Source: JAFGUB01 sp050305515
GTDB lineage: Bacteria > Campylobacterota > Campylobacteria > Campylobacterales > Sulfurimonadaceae
Direction of reading: 5' to 3'
Assembly (NCBI GenBank): GCA_050305515.1
Contig: JBNLFL010000042.1
Location: 28,980 to 92,979 of the forward strand
DNA: 64,000 nucleotides
The position numbers and the translations under genes were made by a program. Below, piece by piece: positions 36,070 through 45,800 of this stretch (within the stretch, counting starts at the first letter, position 1; each line of letters begins with the position of its first letter). The notes under the pieces are model-generated. The model worked only from the letters and a program-made list of their open reading frames with translations, did not search any database and was not told where the DNA came from.

Positions 36070-36079
36070 TTACATGTAA
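36070..36079. repeat. intergenic copy of TTACATGTAA in a divergent promoter region
   Basis: 21 bp upstream of the diguanylate cyclase start and about 60 bp before the gene at 36141. Confidence 0.9.
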
Positions 36080-36140
36080 ATAGCAAGTTTTATGCCATGA
36101 TCTAATTGTTACAATGTCAAAAATAGAGTGGGGGCAACGC

Positions 36141-36458
36141 ATGGCCAAACGGCTTTTCAAAAATGAGCGGATCAAACAGATCGTACACAATATTGCCGAG
36201 GATTTCAGATTTTCGGGGGAAGTGGATGAGTACGCACTGCTCTTTTACAAAGCGGATACCGAAGGCGGCGTTTCCGGTGCCGATATTGCCAAAATGCTCG
36301 AATACGTCACGACCGGCCTTTCGGAGCTCAAAGACAACATCGCATGGCGTGAAGAGTTTTTAAGTGAAAACGCGGGTTTTGACGAGATGAAAATGCTTGA
36401 AAATCTCAAGACGATTGAAGAAGAGTACATCGAACTCAAATCGTTTCTGGGCAAGTAA
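36141..36458 (+). CDS. hypothetical helical protein
   Basis: 105 residues, soluble, acidic and helical. I place the start at the ATG 36141 because GGGGG stands 6 bases upstream; an in-frame ATG at 36114 lacks a Shine-Dalgarno sequence. It abuts a convergent mini-gene. No family recognised. Confidence 0.65.
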   Translation: MAKRLFKNERIKQIVHNIAEDFRFSGEVDEYALLFYKADTEGGVSGADIAKMLEYVTTGLSELKDNIAWREEFLSENAGFDEMKMLENLKTIEEEYIELKSFLGK

Positions 36459-36584
36459 CTACATCAACAGCCAGTAGAGAAACGCCCAGAGCAGATAGGC
36501 GATGAGGGCGATCATCCCGAATACTACGGCCATGCGCAGAATCAGGCTGAAAAGAAAGATGATAATCTTTTTTTTCGGTTTCAT
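36459..36584 (-). CDS. 41-residue membrane miniprotein
   Basis: A short reading frame starting MKPKKKIIIFLFSLILRMAV, with a basic N-terminus and a nearly continuous hydrophobic stretch (IIIFLFSLILRMAVVFGMI then ALIAYLLWAFLYWLLM) that could span the membrane once or twice. Its ATG overlaps the rhodanese stop by 4 bases (ATGA), strong support for coupled translation. No homologue recognised. Confidence 0.65.
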   Translation of the reverse strand: MKPKKKIIIFLFSLILRMAVVFGMIALIAYLLWAFLYWLLM

Positions 36585-36979
36585 TTCGCTTTATAGGGTT
36601 CGACGGGAAGATGGCTGCCGATGGCGTAGAGCATCCCTCCCTGAAGGTTGATGACCTTGTATCCCAGCTCTTTGTCCAGAAAGTTCGAGACGGTTCGGGT
36701 ACGGCTGCCGCTACGGCAGATAAGCGCAAACGCTTCCCCAGGTTTGACGTGTTTGTTAAGCTCGGCCAGAAAGGCGTTAACGTTGTAACCGCCGCGTTCG
36801 TCAAAGAACATGATGGGAACGGCCCCTTTGAGCAGGCCCGTCTCTTTCCACTCTCCGGGTGTCCGGATGTCGATGATGGTGATATTCGAATCGAGCAGTT
36901 TTTGGGATGGGTATTCGTTTTTGACTTCGGCAAAGAGCGAGAAGCTTAAAATGGTGAGAAACAGAACGATTTTTTTCAT
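36581..36979 (-). CDS. periplasmic rhodanese-like protein
   Basis: 132 residues: signal peptide MKKIVLFLTILSFSLFAE, then a single rhodanese domain with DIRTPGEWKETG and the active-site loop CRSGSRT (Cys about 96). It would transfer or sense sulfane sulfur in the periplasm. Coupled to the downstream miniprotein. Confidence 0.9.
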   Translation of the reverse strand: MKKIVLFLTILSFSLFAEVKNEYPSQKLLDSNITIIDIRTPGEWKETGLLKGAVPIMFFDERGGYNVNAFLAELNKHVKPGEAFALICRSGSRTRTVSNFLDKELGYKVINLQGGMLYAIGSHLPVEPYKAK

Positions 36980-37101
36980 GGTGTGACCTTCATAGATGTT
37001 AGAGTGGGCGTATTGTACAAAAAAAATTATAACCCGCGCGTTTTAATGCTCTTTTTTGTCATGACGACAATATGGCATAATGACGGCAAAAAAGAGGAAT
37101 G

Positions 37102-37467
37102 ATGGCAGTTTCGAAGGCTGACAATGCAAAGCGGTTGCGTTACATACGCATTCTGGAACGTTTTTCACAAAGCATCATTACCTATCTCTTCAAATCGGAA
37201 ACCTTCTCCAAAGAGGTTTATGACAAAAAAGTCGACAGCAATATCCGTTATCTGGAGCGTACCGAAGCGGTTCCGCTTTACAAAAGCGATTACAGTGATC
37301 TTGAAGCGCTGATTCACAAGATGATTGCCTATCGCAACGGTGAAGAGGATATTGAGACGATCCGGACGGAGCTGCTCTATCAGGCCAATCAGATTGAAAA
37401 AAGTATGAACCGGCGGCGGTATAAAAAAGATAAACACGAAAGTGATATGTTTAAAGACTGGGAGTGA
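37102..37467 (+). CDS. hypothetical protein
   Basis: 121 residues, helical and strongly charged with a Lys/Arg-rich tail (MNRRRYKKDKHESD). No signal or membrane segment. GAGG lies just upstream; ATG 37099 or 37102. Function unknown. Confidence 0.65.
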   Translation: MAVSKADNAKRLRYIRILERFSQSIITYLFKSETFSKEVYDKKVDSNIRYLERTEAVPLYKSDYSDLEALIHKMIAYRNGEEDIETIRTELLYQANQIEKSMNRRRYKKDKHESDMFKDWE

Positions 37468-37613
37468 TTCGCAAACGCGGTTGGTAGGTAGGGTGCGTTT
37501 GCGAATGCTAAAAGGTATCCGGAAAATGTGTCAATTTTGTGATGGAACAGGGAATCAACGATGATAGCCATTTTACAGCTGGTGACGTTTCTCATGGATT
37601 CGAAGGCACTGTA

Positions 37614-38138
37614 ATGGGCAAAATCGTGATGCTGGGCGATTCGATCTCGTTTCGCGGTGACTGGCGGCGGCTTCTGGATGCGCATGAGGTGATCAACAAA
37701 GGTATTGACGGCGACACGACCTACGGCGTACTTTACCGCATGGAACGGATTGATCCGGCTACTATTGACGTACTCTCCTTGATGCTGGGCATCAACGATA
37801 TCGCCCAGGGTGAAAAAGCCGAAGATATCTGTGAACGTATGGCCACTATTCTCGATCACTTTAGCGGTGTCAGGCGCGTGGTGACTTCAACCTTACATGT
37901 AAGCGCCGAAATCGTCGATGCGGGAGCTATGAACGCCGAAGTCGACGCCCTCAACCGCTGCCTCGAATCGGTCGCGGCAGCGCGAAATATTCCCTTTATC
38001 GATCTTAATGTCCTTCTTAGTGACGCCCGGGGGCTCAAGCCACAATACACTCTTGACGGGGTGCATCTGACGTATGCGGCCTATACCATTTGGAGCGAGA
38101 AGTTAAAACACGTATTTTTCGAATGTGGTTACATTTAA
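37614..38138 (+). CDS. SGNH/GDSL-family hydrolase
   Basis: 174 residues, cytosolic. Block I GDSIS with Ser10, block III GIND, and block V DGVHLTYAAY give the Ser-Asp-His triad of a lipase/acylesterase-type enzyme. The ATG at 37614 (AAGG 9 bases upstream) is preferred over an upstream in-frame start. Its last codons overlap the TonB receptor gene tail-to-tail by 4 bp. A palindrome copy (37893) encodes Leu-His-Val and a one-mismatch copy lies at the 3' end (38119). Confidence 0.87.
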   Translation: MGKIVMLGDSISFRGDWRRLLDAHEVINKGIDGDTTYGVLYRMERIDPATIDVLSLMLGINDIAQGEKAEDICERMATILDHFSGVRRVVTSTLHVSAEIVDAGAMNAEVDALNRCLESVAAARNIPFIDLNVLLSDARGLKPQYTLDGVHLTYAAYTIWSEKLKHVFFECGYI

Positions 38139-40135
38139 AATGTTTTTACGAATGAAATTCCGGCGATTCGAGGCGCGCCAAAATGATAGAAATTGTTGCT
38201 CGGCGTCGGAATCATAAAGTCGACGTAAGTGGTATCAAGGAGATTGTTGACATAGAATTCCATACGCAACTGCGGCGTCTCATAACCTACCGAAACGTCT
38301 AGCAGCCCGTACCCGGCCTCGGAACGCTCATTCGAGGCGTCGTAGTAGCGTTTTCCGACATAGCGTCCCTGCCACTGGGCATACCATGATGGTACAGGCT
38401 GATATTTTGCGCCGATAGATGCGGTGAGATCAGGAATGTCAATAATGGCATTGCTTTCAAGATTGCTGTTATCAGAGACTTCATCATACGTACCTGTGAC
38501 TGATGCTGCATTGACATACATATAAAACGATGGGTCAATCTGATAGGTTACATCGCATTCGATCCCATAACTGTGGGCTTTATCGGCTGATTTTACCGTT
38601 GATGAGAGATCATCTGCAAAGGTGACGATACGCATGTTCTGGATAAGATTGTAAAAGAGTGCGCCGTGAAATGCGAAATGATCGGCCACATCGAGTTTGT
38701 ATCCCGCTTCAAAACTCTGCGTAAACTGCGGTTCATAAGGTAAGGGATCGGTACCGGAACTGCGGTAATTGTATCCGCCGGAACGATACCCTTTGGCATA
38801 ATTGAGATAGGCATGCCAGTTCGTGTCACTGAAGTAGGAAAGGGCCATTTTTGGTAGAAAGTATTGCCACTGCGATCCCGTATCGGCCTGAATTTTGGAA
38901 CCGTCAAAGTCAGTGAAATCTCGCATAAAATCGCGTTTGCTTTGCTGATAGCGAAGACCGAAAGTGAATGCCCAATGTGAATCTAACCAGTATATCACCT
39001 CTGCAAAGAGTGCTCTTTCCTCATCCGGGAGCGAAAGGTCCCACTGTCTCATCACCGGCACCGTCTGCAGTGTGTTGGTATCTTTGTAGTCAAAGCGGTA
39101 TTTGTTGCTGTAAAAACCGCCCAATAGCCACTCCGCGCTTTCACTGAAATAGTTGACGCGAATCTCCTGCACGATTTCATGCAAGTGTATATCATAATCA
39201 AGGATGACGCCTCCGGAAAGATTAACGTAGTCGCTTTTATCGATTGCCTGCGTGGCATGCGAGGTTATGGAAGTGAGCGTCAAAGTATCTTGCCGGTATG
39301 TAAGCTTTAAAGCAGCCTGATCGGTCTGCATCTTCAAATAATCGCTATACGGCTCATAACTTTCGAAAGGGTCCTTCTTGGTATTGACCTTGTAGGGAGT
39401 ACCGCCGTCATCGACATCGTTTTTCATGTACTGCATTGAAAGGCTCAAGGTATCGGTGGGGTGATATTCAAGCTTGAGATTGAGTCCCTGTTTCTGGCGG
39501 CTGTCAAAATCCTGATCATTGAATGTATTTGTGGTGAAGCCGTCACGCCGGTTACGATAAGCCGAGACCATAAGACATATGTCATCATTGACACGGCCCC
39601 CGGCATCGGCGTAGGCCTGAAATGCATGGTAGGCTCCCGCCCCGATGCGCACTTCAGAGGCAAACGTCTTTGGCGGTGACTTGGTGTAGAGATTCATGAC
39701 GCCGGATTCACTGCTTTTGCCATAGAGCGTACCCTGTGCTCCCTTTTTAACTTCAATGCGATCGATAGTACTAAGATCGATGGCGCCAAATCCATAGCTA
39801 AACGGGATGGGTATATCGTCGATATTGACGTTTACGCTTGATTCATAAGCGACATAGTTGCTGATGCCCCGCATACTGATGGTGGTTTCCATACTGCTTC
39901 CGATGCCTGAAATATTTGTATTTGAAAGCGTGCCGGAGAGTTGCTGAATTGTCTGCGGATGTGCGATGTCGAGTTGCTGTTTCGAGAGTGTCTCCACACT
40001 GCCAGAAGTGTCAAAGGCATTTAAACCTTCTTTTGAAGAGATGATTTCCAGAGACTCCAAACTAGTGACAGACTCTGCATGGAGCAGAATGAGTGAACTA
40101 TAACAGAAATACAAAAGTACTTTAATTGTTTTCAT
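38135..40135 (-). CDS. TonB-dependent outer-membrane receptor
   Basis: 666 residues. Signal peptide, plug domain (ISMRGISNYVAYESSVNV, IDRIEVKKGAQGTLYGKS) and a beta-barrel ending in FVKTF, with the terminal Phe for outer-membrane insertion. The N-terminal SLESLEIISSKE may be the TonB box region. It overlaps the histidine kinase gene by 14 bp, so receptor and sensor are one operon. Ligand (metal-chelate or other) not deducible. Confidence 0.93.
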   Translation of the reverse strand: MKTIKVLLYFCYSSLILLHAESVTSLESLEIISSKEGLNAFDTSGSVETLSKQQLDIAHPQTIQQLSGTLSNTNISGIGSSMETTISMRGISNYVAYESSVNVNIDDIPIPFSYGFGAIDLSTIDRIEVKKGAQGTLYGKSSESGVMNLYTKSPPKTFASEVRIGAGAYHAFQAYADAGGRVNDDICLMVSAYRNRRDGFTTNTFNDQDFDSRQKQGLNLKLEYHPTDTLSLSMQYMKNDVDDGGTPYKVNTKKDPFESYEPYSDYLKMQTDQAALKLTYRQDTLTLTSITSHATQAIDKSDYVNLSGGVILDYDIHLHEIVQEIRVNYFSESAEWLLGGFYSNKYRFDYKDTNTLQTVPVMRQWDLSLPDEERALFAEVIYWLDSHWAFTFGLRYQQSKRDFMRDFTDFDGSKIQADTGSQWQYFLPKMALSYFSDTNWHAYLNYAKGYRSGGYNYRSSGTDPLPYEPQFTQSFEAGYKLDVADHFAFHGALFYNLIQNMRIVTFADDLSSTVKSADKAHSYGIECDVTYQIDPSFYMYVNAASVTGTYDEVSDNSNLESNAIIDIPDLTASIGAKYQPVPSWYAQWQGRYVGKRYYDASNERSEAGYGLLDVSVGYETPQLRMEFYVNNLLDTTYVDFMIPTPSNNFYHFGAPRIAGISFVKTF

Positions 40136-42002
40136 AGTGTAATCGTACTTGAAAGCGTGCTCCACTGGCTGTGTTTTGAACTTTTATGTTTCCGTTGAAC
40201 TGGGATGTAATGATCTCTTTACTGATTGAAAGTCCGATACCGCTTCCAAAACTTTTTGAGCTCGGACCGGAATCGAAGATGGATTCCAGCGGGTTGGCAT
40301 TGATGCCCCCCGCATTGTCTTCGATAATAATCTCAAGGATGCCATCAGATTCTTGGACAGCTATGGTGATCATGGGATTGGGAGTTTTTTGAAGCACTAT
40401 CTGGTCGATACCGTTTTGAATAATGTTCTGCAGGGCATTGAAGAGCATGTTCATATTGCCCTGAATACTGCCCGGAGCATCTGTTGGTATCGTCAGTCGT
40501 ATCTGTAAAGTGGTACAGATATCGGTGAACGTGTCATGCAACTGATCGAACAGCCGTTTACATGTAAAGTGCTCTGTCGTACTACTTTTTGAGGTGAAAA
40601 GATTTCTTATATTCACGAGTGTGTCGTTGAGCAAAATGATGTTCTTTTGCATCTTATCGATGTCTTCGCTGATTTCGCTTACAGCGGTGTGCGGTCTGTG
40701 ATCAATCAGCCCCTGCAGGCGCATCACCTGAGACGAGAGAATGGAGAGCGGTTGTTTCCACTGATGAAACACATAGGTAATGGTCGTACCTATCAACATA
40801 AAACGCTGCTGTTTGGCCAGCTCCGTCTTGTGCCGTTCGTTCTCCTCCTTGATGGCTTTGAAACGTGCGCTCAGAGCCAGTGACATGAAGGAGATGACAA
40901 AAAAGAGCCCGAGGGCATTGGAGTGTCTGAAAAAGAGTGAAAATTCCTGTTTGCCTGTAAGCAGCAGAATATAAAAAACGATGGCAGAAATATAGAGCAG
41001 GTGACCAATGAAAAAATGGAGTGAGCCGGCACGTTTTTGGTAGAGCATGGCAGCAGAAAAGATAAAGAGTCCGATCGCCTCAAAAAAGGCAATAAGTGCG
41101 ATGACGGGTGTGAGAATGAGTATGCGGTCATCAAGATAGGATGTACTATACAGCAGTGTTACCGCAACGTTGTAAACAATGATTCCTTTGAGTAGATAGC
41201 CGATAAAACTCCTGTTTCTGATAGGGAAAAACATGTAAGTGAACAGCCACAGAAGCACCAGAAACAGGTGTGTGAAAATCCAGGACGAAACGGTAATGCT
41301 GAAAGGATTGATCACTCCAAAGAAAAAATAGTGAAGCGTTCCCTGCAGCGATGCCTGCGAAATGATGATGGTGAGTATCATCAGGGAGTAGATCAGGTAG
41401 ATTGGCTCTTTGATATGGATGTAGATAAAAAACTTGTACAGCATCATGGCAACCAAAAATCCGAAGAAGACGGCTATGACGATGAAGTTGAGATTTTCGT
41501 TTTGCATGAAATGCTTCACATCTTGAACGATCCAGCCAACTTCGAGCGTTCCGATAGTGTAGTATCTGCTAATGAGTGTTGCCGTTTCTCCCGGCTTCAG
41601 TGTCACCGAGAGATTGCTGAAGACACTGGGGTAGGAGCGATCATGCGATGAAACCATATCTCCAAGCGTAAATTGCTGCGTTTTTCCGGAATGAAAGAGG
41701 GTGACGTCGATGTTGTCGACCCCCGGACGCGGATTGTACAGGACTACCTCTTTGAGACTATCACCGCTGTTGATGAGATCGAGACGGCACCAGAAGGGTG
41801 TCCGGGTGTAACCGATGTTGGATTTTTCGAGTGCATGAAGTGCGCTGTTTTCCAGTACGGTTTGGGGCGAGAATGAATCATTGACGTCCTCAATACAGTA
41901 CATGTAAGGCAGCGCTTTTTGCGCTTCTCCAAGCGTCGCGATATCCATCGGTGTAAATGCAAAGAGGCTTACATGTAAGAGTAACAGCATGTACCTACGC
42001 AT
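40122..42002 (-). CDS. 7TMR-DISM sensor histidine kinase
   Basis: About 626 residues. Signal sequence, a periplasmic beta-sandwich (7TMR-DISM extracellular type), seven TM helices about 200-385, then the kinase core: H box TYVFHQWKQPLS (His about 415), N box NIIQNGID, G1 EDNAGGI, G2 GSGIGLSI. The HQW-x-QPL box is common in Campylobacterota. Start at ATG 42002 or 41990; both overlap or abut the response regulator end. Two palindrome copies (40558, 41969) and one near copy (41898). Confidence 0.92.
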   Translation of the reverse strand: MRRYMLLLLHVSLFAFTPMDIATLGEAQKALPYMYCIEDVNDSFSPQTVLENSALHALEKSNIGYTRTPFWCRLDLINSGDSLKEVVLYNPRPGVDNIDVTLFHSGKTQQFTLGDMVSSHDRSYPSVFSNLSVTLKPGETATLISRYYTIGTLEVGWIVQDVKHFMQNENLNFIVIAVFFGFLVAMMLYKFFIYIHIKEPIYLIYSLMILTIIISQASLQGTLHYFFFGVINPFSITVSSWIFTHLFLVLLWLFTYMFFPIRNRSFIGYLLKGIIVYNVAVTLLYSTSYLDDRILILTPVIALIAFFEAIGLFIFSAAMLYQKRAGSLHFFIGHLLYISAIVFYILLLTGKQEFSLFFRHSNALGLFFVISFMSLALSARFKAIKEENERHKTELAKQQRFMLIGTTITYVFHQWKQPLSILSSQVMRLQGLIDHRPHTAVSEISEDIDKMQKNIILLNDTLVNIRNLFTSKSSTTEHFTCKRLFDQLHDTFTDICTTLQIRLTIPTDAPGSIQGNMNMLFNALQNIIQNGIDQIVLQKTPNPMITIAVQESDGILEIIIEDNAGGINANPLESIFDSGPSSKSFGSGIGLSISKEIITSQFNGNIKVQNTASGARFQVRLHYENN

Positions 42003-42675
42003 CATCAAGCAGCACATAGCCGATCTCCTTGACGTTTTTGATATACGTGAAGCGGTATTTTTTCTTGAGTCGGTAGATAATATTCTTGATGCCGCTTTCC
42101 GAGAGCTCAAACTCATAGAGCATTTCATCAATTATCGCTTTTGAAAGCACTTCTCCCTTGCGTGAAATCATCAGCTGCAAAAAGCTGTATTCGAGTTTCG
42201 TCAGGTGGTGTTTGATGCCATCGACACCAAGCGTATGATCGGTCATGTCCAAAACATGCGTTGACGAGAAGCGGTGCAGAAAAAAGCCTTCCCGCTCCAA
42301 ACGCTGTTCCAGTTCGATAAGATAGTTTTTAAGCCCACTGTACTCGAGCGGTTTGAAAAGATATCCGCTAAGCCCCAACGGGATACAGGCCTGCAGTTTT
42401 TCGCGGTCGTCATGATTGCTGATCATGGTGACGGGAAGACGCGTATCTGTTGTGCGTATCTCTTTGACAAGCTCATAGCCGTTGAGATGGGGCATTTCGT
42501 AATCGGTGAAAAGTAGCTGCACCGGTTCGGATTGCAGCAGGCTTAACGCTTCAAGGCCGTGACTGGCGACATAGACCTTTGAAAAAAAAAACTCCAAAAC
42601 CTCTTGGAGCGCTTTCCGGATCTCGGGTTCATCTTCGACCAACAGGGCGTTGATGCGTTTAAATTTCAAAAGCAT
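41995..42675 (-). CDS. OmpR-type response regulator
   Basis: 226 residues: receiver 1-120 with phospho-acceptor Asp in LLFTDYEMPHLNG and Lys in LFKPL, winged helix 140-226 (LTKLEYSFLQLMISRKGEVLSKAIIDEMLY ... IKNVKEIGYVLL). First gene of the regulator-kinase-TonB receptor operon and divergent from the giant surface protein gene. Its likely direct-repeat sites lie in the shared upstream region. Confidence 0.93.
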   Translation of the reverse strand: MLLKFKRINALLVEDEPEIRKALQEVLEFFFSKVYVASHGLEALSLLQSEPVQLLFTDYEMPHLNGYELVKEIRTTDTRLPVTMISNHDDREKLQACIPLGLSGYLFKPLEYSGLKNYLIELEQRLEREGFFLHRFSSTHVLDMTDHTLGVDGIKHHLTKLEYSFLQLMISRKGEVLSKAIIDEMLYEFELSESGIKNIIYRLKKKYRFTYIKNVKEIGYVLLDDA

Positions 42676-42718
42676 AAGCCCTCTGAATGTGATATTGTGA
42701 AATGAATTTTAGCAGCGT

Positions 42719-42789
42719 AAAGTCGTTGCAAAGTCGCCGGATAGATATTTTTATTTCTTGCAAACATTATAACGACTTTATGACGACTT
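42719..42789. promoter_or_regulatory. two opposed direct-repeat sites, likely bound by the adjacent OmpR-type regulator
   Basis: AAAGTCG occurs twice at an 11-bp step (42719-42725, 42730-42736), and its reverse CGACTT twice at an 11-bp step (42773-42779, 42784-42789). OmpR-family dimers bind direct repeats of 10-11 bp period. The pairs flank about 36 bp of AT-rich DNA between the regulator gene and the surface protein gene; a TATATT at 42812 could be the rightward -10. Confidence 0.6.
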
Positions 42790-42843
42790 CTATTTTCTAG
42801 AATTACGTAGGTATATTTTATTCTTATAGATTAAAGGGAAAAC

Positions 42844-45800
42844 ATGAGACGAAAATTTGTTGGCTTGTTAGTTTTCATCATGAGCGTGAGCTATCTGGGT
42901 GCTGCGCCCGCCGTTCCATCAGTTGGGGATGGAACCTCTGGAAATCCCTATCAGATTGCAAACCTGGATAATCTGGAGTGGTTGAGTACTACGACATCAG
43001 TATGGGGTTCAAGCAGCTGTTCAGGAAGCCCGTGTCATTTTATTCAAACAGCTGATATCGATGCAAATGATACCAGTGCCTGGAATAGTAATTCAGGGTT
43101 TTCACCTATTGGAAACAGAACCAATTTGTTTAGTGGCAGTTATGATGGAGATAACCATACGATTTTTAATCTCACCATTGATCGTAACGCGACTGCACCT
43201 CAAGGTCTTTTTGGAGCTACTTTGACGGGTACTTCGATAAAAGATTTAACAATTAACAGCGCTAGTATTACCATAAGTGATAATCAAAATGCAATTAGTA
43301 CTGATGGTCATGGCATTCTTCTTGGCTATGGATATTCAACTACTATTGAAAACGTTACAATAGCAAATAGTATAATGAATGTCACGGCATCATCAACTGC
43401 CAAAGGCAATATTGGCGGCATGATTGGTACTGCTCAAGGCTCAAATATCAGTAATTCGACTGCTGAAGTAAGCATCACAATTAATGGGCTACTTGCAGAT
43501 GTTGGAGGGTTTGCCGGTGTATTTTACAGTACAACGATAGACAGGTGTAGCGCAAACACTGCAATCACAGCGAATGGTAGCAGCCACTATAATATTGGTG
43601 GGTTTGTAGGCTTGGTCAATCCTGATAACACTTCTAATGTCACCATCACAAAATCTTTTGCCACAGGTACAATAAACAGTCCGACAAATGCCATATACAA
43701 CACGGGAGGTTTTGCCGGTAATGTTTATGGCACCAATTCTATTACAGATGCTTATGCGATCGTAAATATAACTGTTCCAACTGCTTCGTCTGATATCGGA
43801 GGATTTGTTGGTGGTACATATTCTGGTTCAACGTACGCTACTACTTTTGACAACACCTATTCCGCGAGTATTCTGACAGATACGAGTAGTTGGGACGGTG
43901 CTTACGTTGGTGGTGTAGAAAGCAGCGATATATTTACAGACAGCTTTGCGGATATAGATATTACCCCGCAAACCACGGCAATCGGCCATAACACTCCTGA
44001 TGCAAGTTCTAATCTTCAAGCTGAATCTACATCCAATATGAAAACCCAATCAACATATACGGCTGTAGGATGGGATTTTACAAATACATGGGCAATAGAC
44101 CCGGGAATTAATAACGGTTACCCCTATCTGGGATGGCAAATCCTGAAAATAAGCAGTACTCCGGTGACACTGGTAGATGAAGATTCGCAATACCGTTATG
44201 ATATTCTCAATAATGCCAATTCCAATCTTATCGATTGGAACAGCAGCATGATACCAAGCTGGTTGGAACTGAGCAATGGAGCTCTTGTTTCAAAAGTTAC
44301 TGATATTACAACGCCTTTTACTTTGGAAGTTGACAACAGCAGTGCAAACCACGATCTCTTCTTCGTAGAGAACAGTGAAGCGCTCATCAAGAAAATAGAC
44401 GGTTCGAGCAAAAATGTCACCATTGCCGTCGGTGGCGGCACGACGGAGTGTGCTGATATTACAGGTACAACTACAGCGACTGATATTCGTTTGTATTCTC
44501 CTCAGGCATTGGGTATTGACACTAATGGTAATCTTTACCTAAACAGTTCTTATGTATTTGGAGGCAGTGTCATTTACAGGGTTGACGCTGCCACGAAAAT
44601 CGTCACCAGAGTCGCCGGTAGTTGTGTCAGTAATGGAAACTCTGGTAACAACGGCGCAGCTGCGTCCGCTTTACTGGGAGCGTATTTGAAAGACATCTAT
44701 GTTGACGCTTCCAATAATATCGTTTTCACTGATGGTAACAATGGTGTTGTTCGCATCATTGCCGGGACAACCGGATCGTTCTTTGGTATTTCTATGACAG
44801 CAGGCAATATCTATGCGTTGGCATCTGGCATGGGGTATCCTACGGGTATCGATATGGACAGCAGCGGTAATCTCTATGTTGCCGCACGGGATGATAGAAA
44901 AATCTACAAAATCGACAGCAGCAACGCGAGTAAAAGCGTCGCAGCCGGAACAGGCAGTTTTGGAACCGTTTCGAATGACGGTGTACTCGCAGCCAGCGCA
45001 AACTTCAGAAGTCCTACAGATGTAAAATTTGCTCCAGACGGTACGATGCACATTGTTGAAAATTTCTACAATGTGGTGTACAAGGTAGATCCTTCAACGC
45101 AGGTTCTGAGTATTGTAGCAGGTATGTTCAACTCAGACTCTAATTTTGGTATTCAAAACAGCGAAGGATTTGCAGTGTCTTCCTTTATGCAGCCACAGTA
45201 TCTTTCATTTGAGAATAACGGTGATTATTACCTTTCATACAACACTTATGGATCAATCTGGAAAGTAACGCATGATGGCACGCTTAGACTCATAGGCACT
45301 CCTACTAACGATAATGTCGGTGATTACAATGTGAGCATTGTCATTCATGAAGGCTCTGCTGATGAAAATGCAACACAGACATTCACCATTACCGTACACA
45401 ACACCAACGACGCGCCGACAACGTCAGACAATACCATTACCATTGATGAAGATCAGTCGCACACTTTTGCCAGCAGTGACTTCCCGTTTACCGATGTCGA
45501 TGTGGGTGACAGTTTCGAAGCAGTCATTTTCAGTAACGTTCCGGGAGCGAAACTGACCTTTGGCGGTATAGCGGTGACCGAGAACCAATCCATTCCAGCA
45601 GCCCAGCTCTCAAGCCTGGTCTTCACTCCGGTAGCCAATGAAAACGGTCAGAACTACGCTACCTTCACATTTGTGGTCAATGACGGCGAAGCCAATTCAA
45701 CACAGGCAACCATGACCTTACATGTAACGCCGCTCAATGATGCGCCGACGATCCAAAGCACACCTGTGAGTGCCGTCATTTTCGACACGCCATACAGTTA

